Source of the DNA: Ahaetulla prasina
Lineage: Eukaryota; Chordata; Lepidosauria; Squamata; Colubridae
Direction of reading: 5' to 3'
DNA: 64,000 nucleotides
Assembly: GCF_028640845.1 (NCBI RefSeq)
Contig: NC_080546.1
Span: 21,297,020-21,361,019, forward strand
Shown here: one piece after another, positions 12,441-23,800 of the stretch
Position numbering within the stretch: position 1 is the first letter of the stretch
Layout of the letters: the number at the start of each line of letters is the position of its first letter
The notes under the pieces: model-generated
Databases searched by the model: none
What the model saw: the letters and a program-made list of their open reading frames with translations, nothing else
Told to the model about the DNA's origin: nothing
Program-made: the position numbers and the translations under genes

Positions 12441-12702
12441 TGTAGCTCAGGATTGAAATGAGGGGTCCTTGGTGCTCTCTGAGCTTGCTTGTTTTCTTAC
12501 AGATGTTTCATTACCCAAACTAGGTAATATTATCGGAGCTAGCAGGATGGAAGGGTGGGCATTCTAGAAGTGGGATTTGCAAGCACTGTTTGTGTTACTT
12601 AGTTTGGGTAATGGAACATCTCCAAAGAAAACTAAAAGGATGCAGATGACCAGCTGTCTGCAAGGAATATAAATCCTTCCATTCCCCACTATCCTCTCAG
12701 AG

Positions 12703-12736
12703 CTGAAGAAGCTTCTTGGATGAGAAGCGAAACGTC
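12703..12736 (+). ncRNA. Hammerhead-ribozyme-like core, copy a
   Basis: CTGAAGA (12703-12709) fits the CUGANGA box; GCTTCT/AGAAGC forms a perfect 6-bp stem II with loop TGGATG; GAAAC (12729-12733) and GTC (12734-12736) complete the core. Stem III is minimal (palindromic ACGT), as in dimer-forming hammerheads. Stem I is weak. Confidence 0.6.
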
Positions 12737-13045
12737 TTTAAAAGAAAAAAACAAGAAAGTCCAGTTGCCTCCTGAAAAAAAAGCACCTTTGGGACAACCG
12801 TGACCCGAGAATCTCTACAGACTTTTAGCTATACAATTTGGAATGAACACCCTTTGTCTGGTGTGGGAGTAGGAATGGATTTCCAGAGGGGAAATTGCAG
12901 ACTACAGGAGCCAGGAGCATTACTCAGGTGACCCTGAGGATACAGATAAACCTCCAAGTGCTTCAAGGACCCTCTAAGAGGATGCAGATGACAAAGCTGT
13001 CTGCAAGGAATGTAAATCCTTCCATTCCCCACTATCCTGTCAGAG

Positions 13046-13079
13046 CTGAAGAAGCTTCTTGGATGAGAAGTGAAATGTC
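13046..13079 (+). ncRNA. Hammerhead-ribozyme-like core, copy b
   Basis: Same layout as copy a, with CTGAAGA at 13046 and stem II preserved, but GAAAT at 13072-13076 replaces GAAAC, changing the base that closes stem III. Flanking GAG/TTC could form a short stem I. Probably impaired. Confidence 0.5.
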
Positions 13080-13469
13080 TTCAAAAGAAAAAAACAAGAA
13101 AGTCCAGTTGTCTCCTGAAAAAAAAAAGCACCTTTGGGACAACCATGACCTGGATGACTGAGAAACTCTACAGACGTCTGCAAGAAAACAAGCAAACTCA
13201 GAGATCACCTCAGAAAGAGAACACTGCCTGAAAATAAGCAGTGTGCAATAGGTCCTGAGAATCATACATACGATTGGACATAATTCCTTTTAAACCATTA
13301 AATATATAAAGAATTGTTTCTCCAGGTAGGGTGGCAGAGTCAAGTGAGGCATTTTGGACACTAACCAAAACTCCTCTGCGGCTCACTATTGAACAAATAG
13401 CTTGTAATTAGAAAGGCATTCCCAATGCACAATGGCAAGGGAGACCTAGGACTGGAAAGCTACACAATA

Positions 13470-13868
13470 CAGGTAGTCCTCGACTTACAACAGTTCGTTT
13501 AGCAACCAAAGTTACAACGGCACTGAAAAAGTGACTCGTGACATTTTCCCATACTTGTAACTGTTGGAGCATCCCCAGGGTCATGTGAATAAAATTCAGA
13601 TGCTTGGCAGCTAGTTCATATTCATGACAGTTGCCATGTCCCAGGGGGGGTCACGCGATCCCCTTTTGGCACCTTCCAACAAGCAAAGTCAGAAGCAAAC
13701 CAGATTCATTTAACAAGCCAGGTTAATAATTTAACAATGGCAGAGATTACATTTAACAAACATGCCAGGAAAAGTCCTAAAATGGGGCGAACAAGTCACC
13801 TTAACAGACTTCTCATTTAACAGCACACATTTCGGGCTCAATTGTCGTCATAAGTCCAGGACTACCTG
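13470..13868 (+). mobile_element. Non-autonomous inverted-repeat DNA element (CAGGTAGTCCTCGACTTAC family)
   Basis: Starts CAGGTAGTCCTCGACTTAC and ends in the complementary AAGTCCAGGACTACCTG. No coding capacity. Copies at 31083-31438 and 36712-37030 show the same ends. Superfamily not determined; an 8-bp target duplication is not evident here. Confidence 0.7.
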
Positions 13869-13941
13869 CATTCCGTTTTAAAACAGGCTTTGTGCGGGGT
13901 TAGAATCTGTCCTTCTCCCTCTACTCAGAGGTTCAGGTAAC

Positions 13942-14060
13942 AGTAACCTTGGGACCTTGGAGGTCATGTAGTCCAACCCCCTGCTCACGCAGGGAGACCT
14001 ATACTAGGGATTCGGACCCCCGAACTGCCGACCTTTCTGATCGACAAGCTCAGTGCCTTA
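13942..14060 (-). repeat. Short CR1 end plus SINE head fragment, minus strand
   Basis: GGGACCTTGGAGGTCATGTA and CCAACCCCCTGC match the CR1 3' end in reverse; CTAGGGATTCGGACCC and GATCGACAAGCTCAGTGCC match the reverse of a SINE tRNA-like head. Confidence 0.5.
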
Positions 14061-14099
14061 GCTACTGAACCATTTCATCCGATAAAAAGCTGAAAATAA

Positions 14100-14870
14100 T
14101 TCCCGCCATCTTTCCGTTCCGAGTCCCGCCAGTCCCCCCCCCCGCACCCACCCTCCGTTCCTCTTGCAGGCGTCTATTTCACGGGCGCTTCTCACCCACC
14201 CCGCTTTCTTAGCAGCTGCCCATTAAAAACAATCTGCAATCCAAGCTGGAGCCGATCAGTCGTCCGCCGCCCCCCCCCCCCGCCAGTGATACAGTCCCAC
14301 TCCCGCTCCCTCACTTCAACGCACCGCACCTGCGCTCCCAAGCCCGTGAAATGCCCGCGAAGATTCGTCTGGGATGGGCTGCGCGCCGGTTTCTGGACGC
14401 CGAGCTTCCTCCGGGCTTCTCCCCCCCCCCTCTCCGGCCCCCCTCCGGCCTTCCTCTTTCTCCGCAGCGCTTCCCTCATTCGCTTCCCGTTAGACGGCCC
14501 GGACCCCGGGGAGCGGGAGGCGGGAAAAACCTGCGCGTGGCAGGGCGTCTGCTCCATTACCCGGACCCCGGGGTGGGCGGGGGGGCAGGTTAAATAGACT
14601 CGCCCTGGCGTGGAGTCTCCGCAACTGCCTCCATCTCCCGGCCGAGCTGGAAGTGCCGTCCGCAGCCAGAGAAGCCAGCCTGGGGCCCTTCGTCCGCTAG
14701 GAGGGAGCCCGCGGGGCGACCGGACAAAAGCCGGGAGTTCGTCGGTGGAGCGTGGGAAGCGGGTTCCTTGGCGTCTTACGTTAGCCAGCCTGGCCCAGCG
14801 GCGCCAGAAGGATCGGATGAGCGTTATGGAAGGAAGGTACCGACAGGTAAGTATGAGGGGGTAGGACCCG
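14100..14870 (+). promoter_or_regulatory. CpG-rich island with TATA-like box, proposed OPN4X promoter and 5'UTR
   Basis: This is the one conspicuously GC- and CpG-rich stretch in an otherwise AT-rich window. A TATA-like TTAAATAG sits at 14590-14597. I see no ATG between it and 14817, so the ATG at 14817 would be the first in a transcript starting near 14620. The segment ends in a strong splice donor (CAG/GTAAGT) at 14846/14847. Assignment to OPN4X is inference: it is the only island upstream, on the right strand, and its donor phase (0) fits exon 2. The long minus-strand open frame here (14192-14875) is a GC-rich shadow. Confidence 0.5.
14817..14846 (+). CDS. OPN4X: OPN4X putative exon 1 (N-terminus)
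   Basis: The ATG at 14817 opens a 10-codon frame ([10 protein letters not shown]) that ends exactly at a CAG/GTAAGT donor in phase 0, as needed by exon 2, which starts in phase 0 with Asn-His-Thr. A second in-frame ATG at 14826 has the better initiation context (G at -3, G at +4), so the protein may start three residues later. The frog protein also has a short N-terminus before the conserved VD-PDH segment. The alternative is an unseen first exon nearer exon 2. Confidence 0.45.
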
Positions 14871-17800
14871 CTCAAGCGGGAGGAGAAAACAAGATATCTC
14901 TCTCCCTCCTTCTCTCTCTTTCTCCATCTCTCTCCTTCCCTCCCTCCCTCCCTCTCCCTCCTCTTTCTCCCGTTTCTCTCCCTCTCTCTCTTGTCTCTCT
15001 CCTTTCCTCTCTTTCTCCATCTGTCTCTCCTTCCCTCCCTCCCTCTATTTCTCTACTCTCACTCTTGTCTCTCTCCTTTCCTCTCTTTCTCTCTCTTTCT
15101 CTTCCCTCTCTCCCTTCCTCTCTTTCTCTCATTTCTCCCGCTCTTTCTCTTGTTTTTCTCCTTTCCTCTCTTTCTCCATCTCTCTCTTTCCTTCCTTCCC
15201 TCCCTCCCTCTCTCTGTCTTTCCTTTCCTCTCTTCTTCCATACCTCTCTCTCCTTCCCTCTCTCCTCTTTCTCTCCCTCTCTTTCTTGTCTCTCTCCTCT
15301 CTTTCTCCATCTCTCCCTCTCCCTCTCTTTCTCTCCTCTCTCTTTCTCTCTCATTTCCTCTCTTCTTCCATATCTCTCTCCTTCCCTCTCTTCCTCTCTC
15401 CCTCCCTCTTTTTTCTCCTTCTCTCTTTCCGTCTCTCTTCTCTTTCTCCTTTCCTGTCTTCTCTCTCTCTCTCCCTGTTCCCGCTGCTTTTAGCACAGCC
15501 TTTCTTTCTTCAGAGCCCTCCCAAGCGTGCTGCGACTACAACTCGGAAAACTCTGCTCCCTCTTCCATCCATTAACACCTGAAGAATATCAGGCTAGAGA
15601 GGAAGGTTGCCCTAAAAAGAAGAAGAAGAAGATATGCTTTGGGAGGTTGCTTTGGGACATCAAAGTCCTCTGCTTGTGGCAGAGAGAACAATGTGCCTGC
15701 AAGCAGCCTTTTTTGGCCTCAATTTACAGAGAAATCCCTGAATGGGAGTTCTATGAATGGGAGTTGCTAACTGTACAGTAGAAGTGTATTTAATAGTAAC
15801 TGGTCATTTGATGCTAAAGCCTAACCATAGCAGGTTTCAGTGCAAAATTCCAAGCACTGCTTGGAAACGTTGCCAATCGCAGCCCTAGAATGAGATTTGA
15901 AATCAACTTTTCTTATAGAATAGAATAGAATTTTATTGGCCAAGTGTGATTGGACACACAAGGAATTTGTCTTGGTGCATATGCTCTCAGTGTACATAAA
16001 AGAAAAGATACGTTCATCAAGGTACAACATTTACAACACAATTGATGATCAATATATCAATATAAATCATAAGGATTGCCAGCAACAAGTTATAGTCATA
16101 CAGTCATAAGTGGAAAGAGATTGGTGATGGGAACTATGAAACGATTATCCAGAAGAAGGCAATGATAAACCAGGAAGAAAACTTCTCTTGGCTGGAGACT
16201 TTGCTGATTTTTTACTGTCTCACTCTTAGACTTTGAGTACTTCCAGATGGACAGCTCCTAGCACGACAAAAAGCAATTCATAACTACTCTGCCTTTTTTC
16301 TCTTAAATTTCCAGATGAAATGATCATCTTCTTGTAAAATCCTTATGTTTCCTATGGCCGTTCTTAGAGTTGGAGTTTTTTCAGGGGAGGGTGGAAGAGA
16401 TTAAAAATTTGTTGAGAAGGAGCAGCTTTTTAGGGTGAAAGTTCTGTAGACTTTGAACAGTTGTGCCTGATAACAGCGTAATCCTATTTGTGTTCACATA
16501 GAAGTTTAATATGTCTTATACCTAATTAAGCAGGTGTAGGCATCTTTTGGGTTTTAACAAATAGGAATCTATTCCTTGCTGAGGAACATCCTTACCAAGG
16601 CATTAAGATCGCTCTCTTATATTGTGACACAGAATAGGGAAAGGGGGCAATTTCTTAAGGAACAAGTTACTTAGCTTCAGGGATTTATTAGAAAGATTTA
16701 GATTGCCACTTCACTGACTTCCAAATTTGTTACCATCTTCAAAAAGAGCTTACAATTTATTTTTTTTGGGTAGTGGAATGACTTGCTACGATTAGGAATT
16801 TGTGACATATTTATTTATTCAATTTGCATAGACGCCCATCTCACATTCATGATTTGCGTCAGATCACATAATTAAAACAATGATGCACACACAAAAGCAA
16901 AATGCAGAGACCAATAAAGCAATAATCCCATTAAAACCAAACTAAATCCATGGTAATAAATTGAGCTGGTCTCTCATGACGAGGTTCCCAATACACAGTT
17001 TGGAAGAGAAAAATCTTCTCTTCTGAGAGTAAGGTCAGGCTAAGGAATAAAGTGGGATGTTTGTGGATTCCATTGTCACATTTTGAGTTCATTGGTTTCC
17101 CCATCTGCAGGGAGAAAAGCAATCTAGAACTAAGGAGAAATTTCCTAATGGTGAGAACAATCAACGGGTAGAATGGCTTAGCTTCAGAAGTTGTGGGTGC
17201 TTCATCACTGGAGGCTTTTAAGAGGAGACTGGACAGCCATTTGTCTGAAATGGTACAGGGGCTCCTGCTAGAGCAGGGGGTTGGACTAGAAGATCTCCAA
17301 GGTCCCTTCCAAATCTATGTTCTATGTCCTAATGTGAGCTTTCCCCCCCAAAAAAATACCTACTGAAGTGGCAGTGGGCATATAATACAATTACAAATCA
17401 ACAAAAGTTTATATAGTTTTCAGGACTTCCTTGTCTACCTATGTATCTGTTCATCTGTTAGAACTTGGAGCAATTACATCTTTTTGGATTCTTGATATAA
17501 TTAATACTGTTGATGGAGGGATGCAAGTATACTCTTGAGAACTGTAAGATGGAACCAAGAGAGAGTAGCAATTATCAGCTGAGTGCAAAGTTTAGAAAAT
17601 AATCATTGTTCATCTTTTCATGGAGATACTCGATATAGATTTTTGAGTGTTTGTAAAAACGTAATAAGAAATTTATGAGAGATCAGTCAAGCACACAAAT
17701 TCATAGCTTTCTATTTTGCTGGGGAAAATAATGGAAATTATTATATATGCCATCAGAATCTAGCCTCTTTCATATTCCAGGACAATATAATTATAGATTA

Positions 17801-20800
17801 AAGTTAACATATGAACAGTTATAAATAAACCTCAGAAATAGATATGTATCCAGCTTGTTCTATTTTCAGTTTTTTAGGTGTGTACCTCATTTTAAAAATT
17901 ATTCTTTATCTGGAAGATAACACTAGGAATAGCACTTAGACTTATATACCGCTTTACAGTGCTTTACCTCCCTCTCTAAACACTTTATAGAGTCAGCACA
18001 TTGCCCCCAACAATCTGGGTCTTCATTTTACTGACCTCGGAAGGATAGAAGGCTGAGTCCACCTTGAATCGGTCGGGATCAAACTTCTGAAGTGAGCAGT
18101 GGGTTAGCCCTGCACCACCACGACTCTATGTAGACAGTTCTATGTAAGGTGTAGACTTACATCTTTTGCCATCTCCTTTCTCGTTGCAATGAGTAGTATG
18201 GAAGCTGGTTCCAATCTACTGCCCTTTCTTTCCAGAAGAGTTATATTGCCCAGCCTGTAACGTACTATTTTTGGTCATTATCTGAGCTACAAATTAGAAT
18301 TGCAATACCAATTTTTTTTCTATAAAAGTTTTCACTGCATGTTTTTATTTTTTATTTTTATTTATTTATTTTGTCACAACATCATATAAAAAGATTATAT
18401 AGTATATAAACATATATATGAGTAAATATTAGGAGGTATAAGCATATATTCATATATATATGAAGAAGAAAAGAAAAACAATAGGACAGGAATGGTAGGC
18501 ACGTTTGTGCGCTTATGCACGCCCCTTATGGTCCTCTTAGGAATGGGGTGAGGTCAATAGTAGAAAGTTTTGGTTAAAGCTTTTAGGATTATGGGAAGAG
18601 ACCACAGAGTCAGGTAAAGTATTCCAAGCACTGATGATTCTGTTACTTGGAATTGGTTGAATTAAAGTGTTGAAAGGATTTGCTACATAAACCTAGTCCT
18701 GCCTTCTGTTCTATACAGAATTATACTAAATTTCATCATCAAGTATCCACAGCTACCCAACCTTCATTTGAAAGCCTTAAAGGAGATTCCACCCAGTACG
18801 AGACAGATACTTCCAGTATTTAAGAACTCTTAATCATATATATATAAAATCTTTAATTCAAAGGTCTCGGTTTCTAGATTTTTTTTTTAACATTCTCCTT
18901 TAAACTTGTTCACACATTTTCTTTTCAATGATGGGACTCAGAATATATACAAAACATTCCAAGTGGCATCTAATTCATGAAGAATACAATGAATGATTAC
19001 CTCCTGCAATCTGGATGCAGGGCTTCTGTTAAAACAGCCCAAACTGCATTGGTCCTTTTAACCATCACATTACATTGCTTCTTCAGCTGGTTACTTAGAT
19101 CATTTCCATCTGTACTGTCACATCTCTAGTTCTATATCTATGCAAGTGCTCAGATACAGGACCTTGCCAATATTATCCTATTAATCTGAGGCAGTGCCCA
19201 AGCGTATGGAGATAAATTTAAATTTTGATTTTGCCTCTTATATATCAGCCAGTGCTCCTAGTTTAAGTTATCTCTATCCTTTTCATTCCATTATCCTTCC
19301 AGTTCAGCTCCATCCTGTAGTTTACTTATAAATATCTAATAAAGTGGAATAGCTTTGGGACAAGATCCCTGGGGATTCCACTCAAAGCATAACCATTTAC
19401 CAGCATTCTTTGGATGCATTTGTTACAGCCAGTTACAAATTCAGCAGACCACAGTACTCTCATGTGCTTATCTTGTTCAGAGGGATCTCGTGGGACCTTG
19501 CCAAATCTTTACTAAGGTTATGGTATCTTTCTTCAACAACATTTAAAGTATTTGTCACAATGGTGCTTTTTCAGCTCAATTTAACTCTACAGACATTTAA
19601 ACCATTTCCTCTTGAAAGAGACAAAATAATACATAACGATTTATTTATTAGCTGCTCCAGGAATTCAAGGTAGCATATATACCATTTTCTCCTCCAAATT
19701 GTCCCACAACAGCAACCTAATAGAGACTGTCTGGCTTAGAATCATGCAGTGAACTTTCATGGCTGCTGAAGATGGAACTGAATCTGGAACTCTCCAATCC
19801 TAATCTAACTCTAAAGCATACCAGCTTTCAGTTTTTAGAAATTGTTAGAAAAGATAATATTAGGACTATACAATGCTTCATATAGCATTTACTTGCAAAT
19901 GCATTGAAACTCCTATGCATTTTTTCTGGCATTGTGAATTTGTCTTCAGAAATCTTTTTATCTCTGAAAGCTACCTAAACTTTTCTTTTTTTTAAAAAAA
20001 AAAAGGTCTTTTAAGTGTTTCATCTTAGCTCCGTAATTGGAATCTATCCAAGCAATGGCTAGGAAAATTCTCAGTCATGGTTGTTCCAAAAGTGCTTTTT
20101 CAAGAGGTAATTGGACTTTCTGGATTTTCTTTGAAGAAAAGAAAAGAAGCTCTGATTGCTTCTTGGCTGAGAAGCGAAACGGCTTCAAAGAAAAACCAGA
20201 AAGTCCAGTTGCCTCTTGAAAAAGCACCTTTGGGATAGCCAAGCAATGCTTTCAAATTTTATGATAATTTACTTCTTAAATTTTTAATCAAAAATGAATG
20301 GAAAAAATAAAAAATAGAACAAAAGCCACTTTTCTATTTTCTGTTGATAAAATTATGACAGACCAGTGACTTCCTAAGTACTAAATACATACAAACATAG
20401 GTCTATTATACAAATTATAAAGAGTATATATCTTGGGCACTAAAATGGCATTTTTCCAACTTAATCTGTGCCTGTACATTTGTATGTATATCAATGTACC
20501 TGCAAGCGATTAATATATATTACTGGATGTTTAAACTTCAATTATTTTAATAACTTTTCTAATTCCATATGCATCCATTTCCTCTTACATTTTTAGTATG
20601 GTAACTCTGATAATAGGATTGTTCTCTGAAATATAAAATACACCAGATGACAAACATTAGTCCTGACTATACTGATTGTTGATTCATACTATTGTTTTGT
20701 ATCTTTATAAAGAATCATAAAGGATACAACCAAGAGCCTTGGTGGTGCAGTGGTTAGAGTGCAGTACTGCAGGCTACTTCTGCTGGCTGACTGCAATTTG

Positions 20801-23800
20801 GCAGTTCAAATCTCACCAGGCTCAGGGTTGACTCAGCCTTCCATCCTTCCAAGGTTGGTAAAATGGGGACCCAAATTATTCGGGGCAATATGCTGACTCT
20901 GTAAACTGCTTAGAGAGAGATGTAAAGCACTGTAAATTCTAAGTGCTATCATTATACAACAGTCTCCTCCAAAGTGGTCTGACACTGGTGACACCTACTG
21001 TACAACTATTACACCTATGTGACTTATATCAGGCAGAAGAATATAAAACAAGGTTTCCCTGCCCAGTCGTGTAAACTCTTAAGCTGCTATATGCTTATAT
21101 ATATATGTAGGTAGGTCTTTGGTTATTCGGGTTTTCTCCCGCGTAAAATTGGAAATGTCTTGGCGACGTTTCGACGAAATCCCATTCGTCATCTTCAGGC
21201 TAGGTTTTTACAGCTTCCTGCTTCTAGGAGAAATGTGTGATCTCAGCTGTTTCTTCCTTTTAACTGCTAGTGGGGGTTTGAACTGATTGGTTAGGAGCTT
21301 GGTTGTGTTCTGATTGGGTGGAGGTGTGTTCTGACTGGTTGGGGGTTTGGCTGTGCTCTGATTGGCTGGGGGTGTGTTCTGTTTGGGGGGGGCTTGGTTG
21401 TGCTCAGGTTGGTCTGAGATGCAGGGGGATTTGAGTTGGTGAGCTGCATTGCTGTTGTTTGGCTTCACATTCGTGGTCGTGCTACATGATGGGTGTCAGC
21501 CTGCTGCATGTATGGATTGGAGGGGTTTGAAATGGCTAATGATGCAGCTGCGGTCTGGCTTCTGGTCCATGGTGGTGACATGCTGTGTGGCACTTATGAG
21601 TGTGGGTCTTGCGTCCCTAACATGAAGAATGATGCAAGACCCACACTCACAAGTGCCACACAGCATGTCACCATCACACATCCCCATAGAAAGCAGACTC
21701 AAACCCACACTGATAAAGAAGCACGACCACGGACCAGAAGCCAGACCGCAGCTGCATCATTAGCCATTTCAAACCCCTCCAATCCATACATGCAGCAGAC
21801 TGACACCCACCATGAAGATGTAGCACGACTACGAATGCGAAGCCAAACAACAACAATGCAGCTCACCAGCTCAAATCCCCTTGCAACTCAGACTAACCTG
21901 AGAACAACCAAGCCCCCCCACCCAAACAGAACACACCCCCAGCCAATCAGAACACAGCCAAGCTCCCAACAATCAGTTCAAACCCTCACTAGCAGTTAAA
22001 AGGAAGAAGCAGCTGCGATTACACATTGCTCCTAGAAGCACGAAGCTGTAAACACCAGCCTGAAGATGACAAATGAGACTTCATCGAAACGTCGCCAAGA
22101 CACTTCCAATTTTACGTGGGAGAAAACCTGAATAACCAAAGACCTACATATAGATATAGATATATACACATACATACATATACATATACAAAGGCGCATG
22201 GAACTATTCAGCTAAGAATATCTCACGTCACAGCGGCATCACGTAACATATCAGGACTTTTTCCCCTTGCTAAACCAGGTGTGGCCTGGTCAACGTGTGA
22301 CACATCTGGCCCATGGGCCGGGAGTTTGCCAGCCCTGGGATAGAAGAATTCAGGATTTCTTTAGCCAGCCGCAGACTACCAGCCAATATGGTAGCTCACT
22401 GAAAACTAAGATTGGAAAAGTAGAAAAGTTTCCACCCCAGTGTAGAAAAATTATATAGTTCATCATGCAACCTTATTTTTGTGCCTTTTCAACAAATAAC
22501 TAAAATTAGTTTCTCCATCACTTCCTCTTTATCTCTGCTTCGTCTAAATCAGACTGAAGATAGACTGAAGATTTGATCAACCGAGACTTGTTCGGTTCTC
22601 AACAGTTGTTTACAGAATAGAGCTGATGTCATCGTTCTATTTCCATGTCCCCAGATAGCAGTCTTCTTGTCCTATTTCTGATATAAACAAAGTTGTGCAT
22701 AACATAGCCATTTGTAGGATGGTTTTCACTAACCTTCCAAATACTGGCTGAGAACTCAGTTTTAATAGATCTTCTAGACACCAGGTAGCGGAAGACAATT
22801 CTGAATTTTTGTGGGGCTTTGTTGTGACCCAGACTCGAGCAGGTAGCAACAAACGCAGTCCTTAATGAAAATAAACTTTATTCAAGTAGCTGGAATTGAC
22901 CCATTCCCAGCGTCGTGAAACTCAAAAGAAAGCAAAGGCTTCTCACACAAAACAGTCTGTCATTATTTCCAACCTGGTCCAATTTAGATAATTGCCAAAG
23001 TCCTTTGCAGATAAGCGTCTTGAGCAGAGAATGGAGAGCTGCCAAGGTCTTCTCAGAGAAACATCCAGAGCAGAGAATGGGACGAGCGCAGCTCCAACGT
23101 TGTTTTCCGGCAAACTGAGACACCGATGCCGGTCTCCTTTTAAACCTTCTGGGAGGGGCCAATTATCTCTTGGCCCTACCCCCGAGGTGACCTCTCTGCT
23201 TGAGCTGCTCCTGCCTCTTGGCAGCTCTTCTCATTCGGGCATTAGGGACAGGCTCTCCCAGTTCCTCCTCTTCCTCGCTACTCTCGGCCTCTGGAGGCTC
23301 TGGAGTCCGTACCTCACTCTCACTACTCTCAGGCCCTGGAGGCTCTGGAGTCCACACCTCACTCTCACTACTCTCAGGCCCTGGAGGCTCTGGAATCCAC
23401 ACCCCATTTCTTGATGCCCTGGCCTCGCCTCCGCCTCATCACTGTCCGATTCCGCTACCAGCACCGTAGGTTGCTGACAGACCACAACAGGCTTCTCGAT
23501 TCATTTCATATAAATGATTGGGTTCATGTACTCATTAAGTGAAAATATAAATTGCTTCTTTGTGGTTATTCTTTTTTCTTATTGCGATGGTTTTTGAGCA
23601 GTATTTTATGAGAAGCTAACCTCTGTCACTCATAAACCATGCTGCATAGGTTACTGCAATGCAATTTTAACTTATTTAATAAACAATGATTGGGTGATTT
23701 GTGGAATTACTTTGCTTTCTAGGCAAGTCCTCCTTTTTTATGTTGTCAGTTTAGTTCCTGTGCAACAGACAATGCCATAGAGGTCCATAGAGGCCTAGTA

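Larger units (their letters stand above)
12446..13255 (+). mobile_element. Penelope-like element end with two tandem hammerhead-like units
   Basis: Two related units lie about 343 bp apart. Each ends in a core CTGAAGA...GAAAC/T...GTC followed by AAGAAAGTCCAGTTG and GCACCTTTGGGACAACC. Tandem repeat ends with hammerhead ribozymes are characteristic of Penelope-like retroelements. No reverse-transcriptase or endonuclease frame is present in this copy, so the assignment rests on the ribozyme core and repeat layout. Confidence 0.6.
21108..22145. mobile_element. Penelope-like element ends in head-to-head inverted arrangement
   Basis: Outer arms are inverted: GGTCTTTGGTTATTCGGGTT near 21114 and its complement AACCTGAATAACCAAAGACC at about 22124-22143. 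Inside are inverted copies of the same 3' region (GGGTTTGAACTGATTGG and AATCAGTTCAAACCC; GGGTCTTGCGTCCCTAACAT against its complement). The same sequences flank the GIY-YIG remnant at 47826-48880, which identifies them as Penelope-like. No intact protein. Confidence 0.7.

Noticed and set aside
14192..14875. Long minus-strand open frame of 227 codons in the CpG island
   Set aside because: Arg/Pro-rich composition expected from GC-rich DNA read in reverse; no motif, and it overlaps the better supported promoter/exon on the other strand.
14768..15582. Long Ser/Leu/Phe-rich and Arg/Glu-rich frames on both strands
   Set aside because: Direct translation of a pyrimidine/purine simple repeat.
15513..15781. 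Possible additional exon after TTTCTTTCTTCAG
   Set aside because: No recognised protein, no convincing donor, and the frame continuing from exon 1 stops within it; could at best be an untranslated exon.
20120..20200. Eighth hammerhead core at CTGATTG...GAAACGGC
   Set aside because: Both the CUGANGA box and the GUC triplet are altered; treated as a decayed copy.
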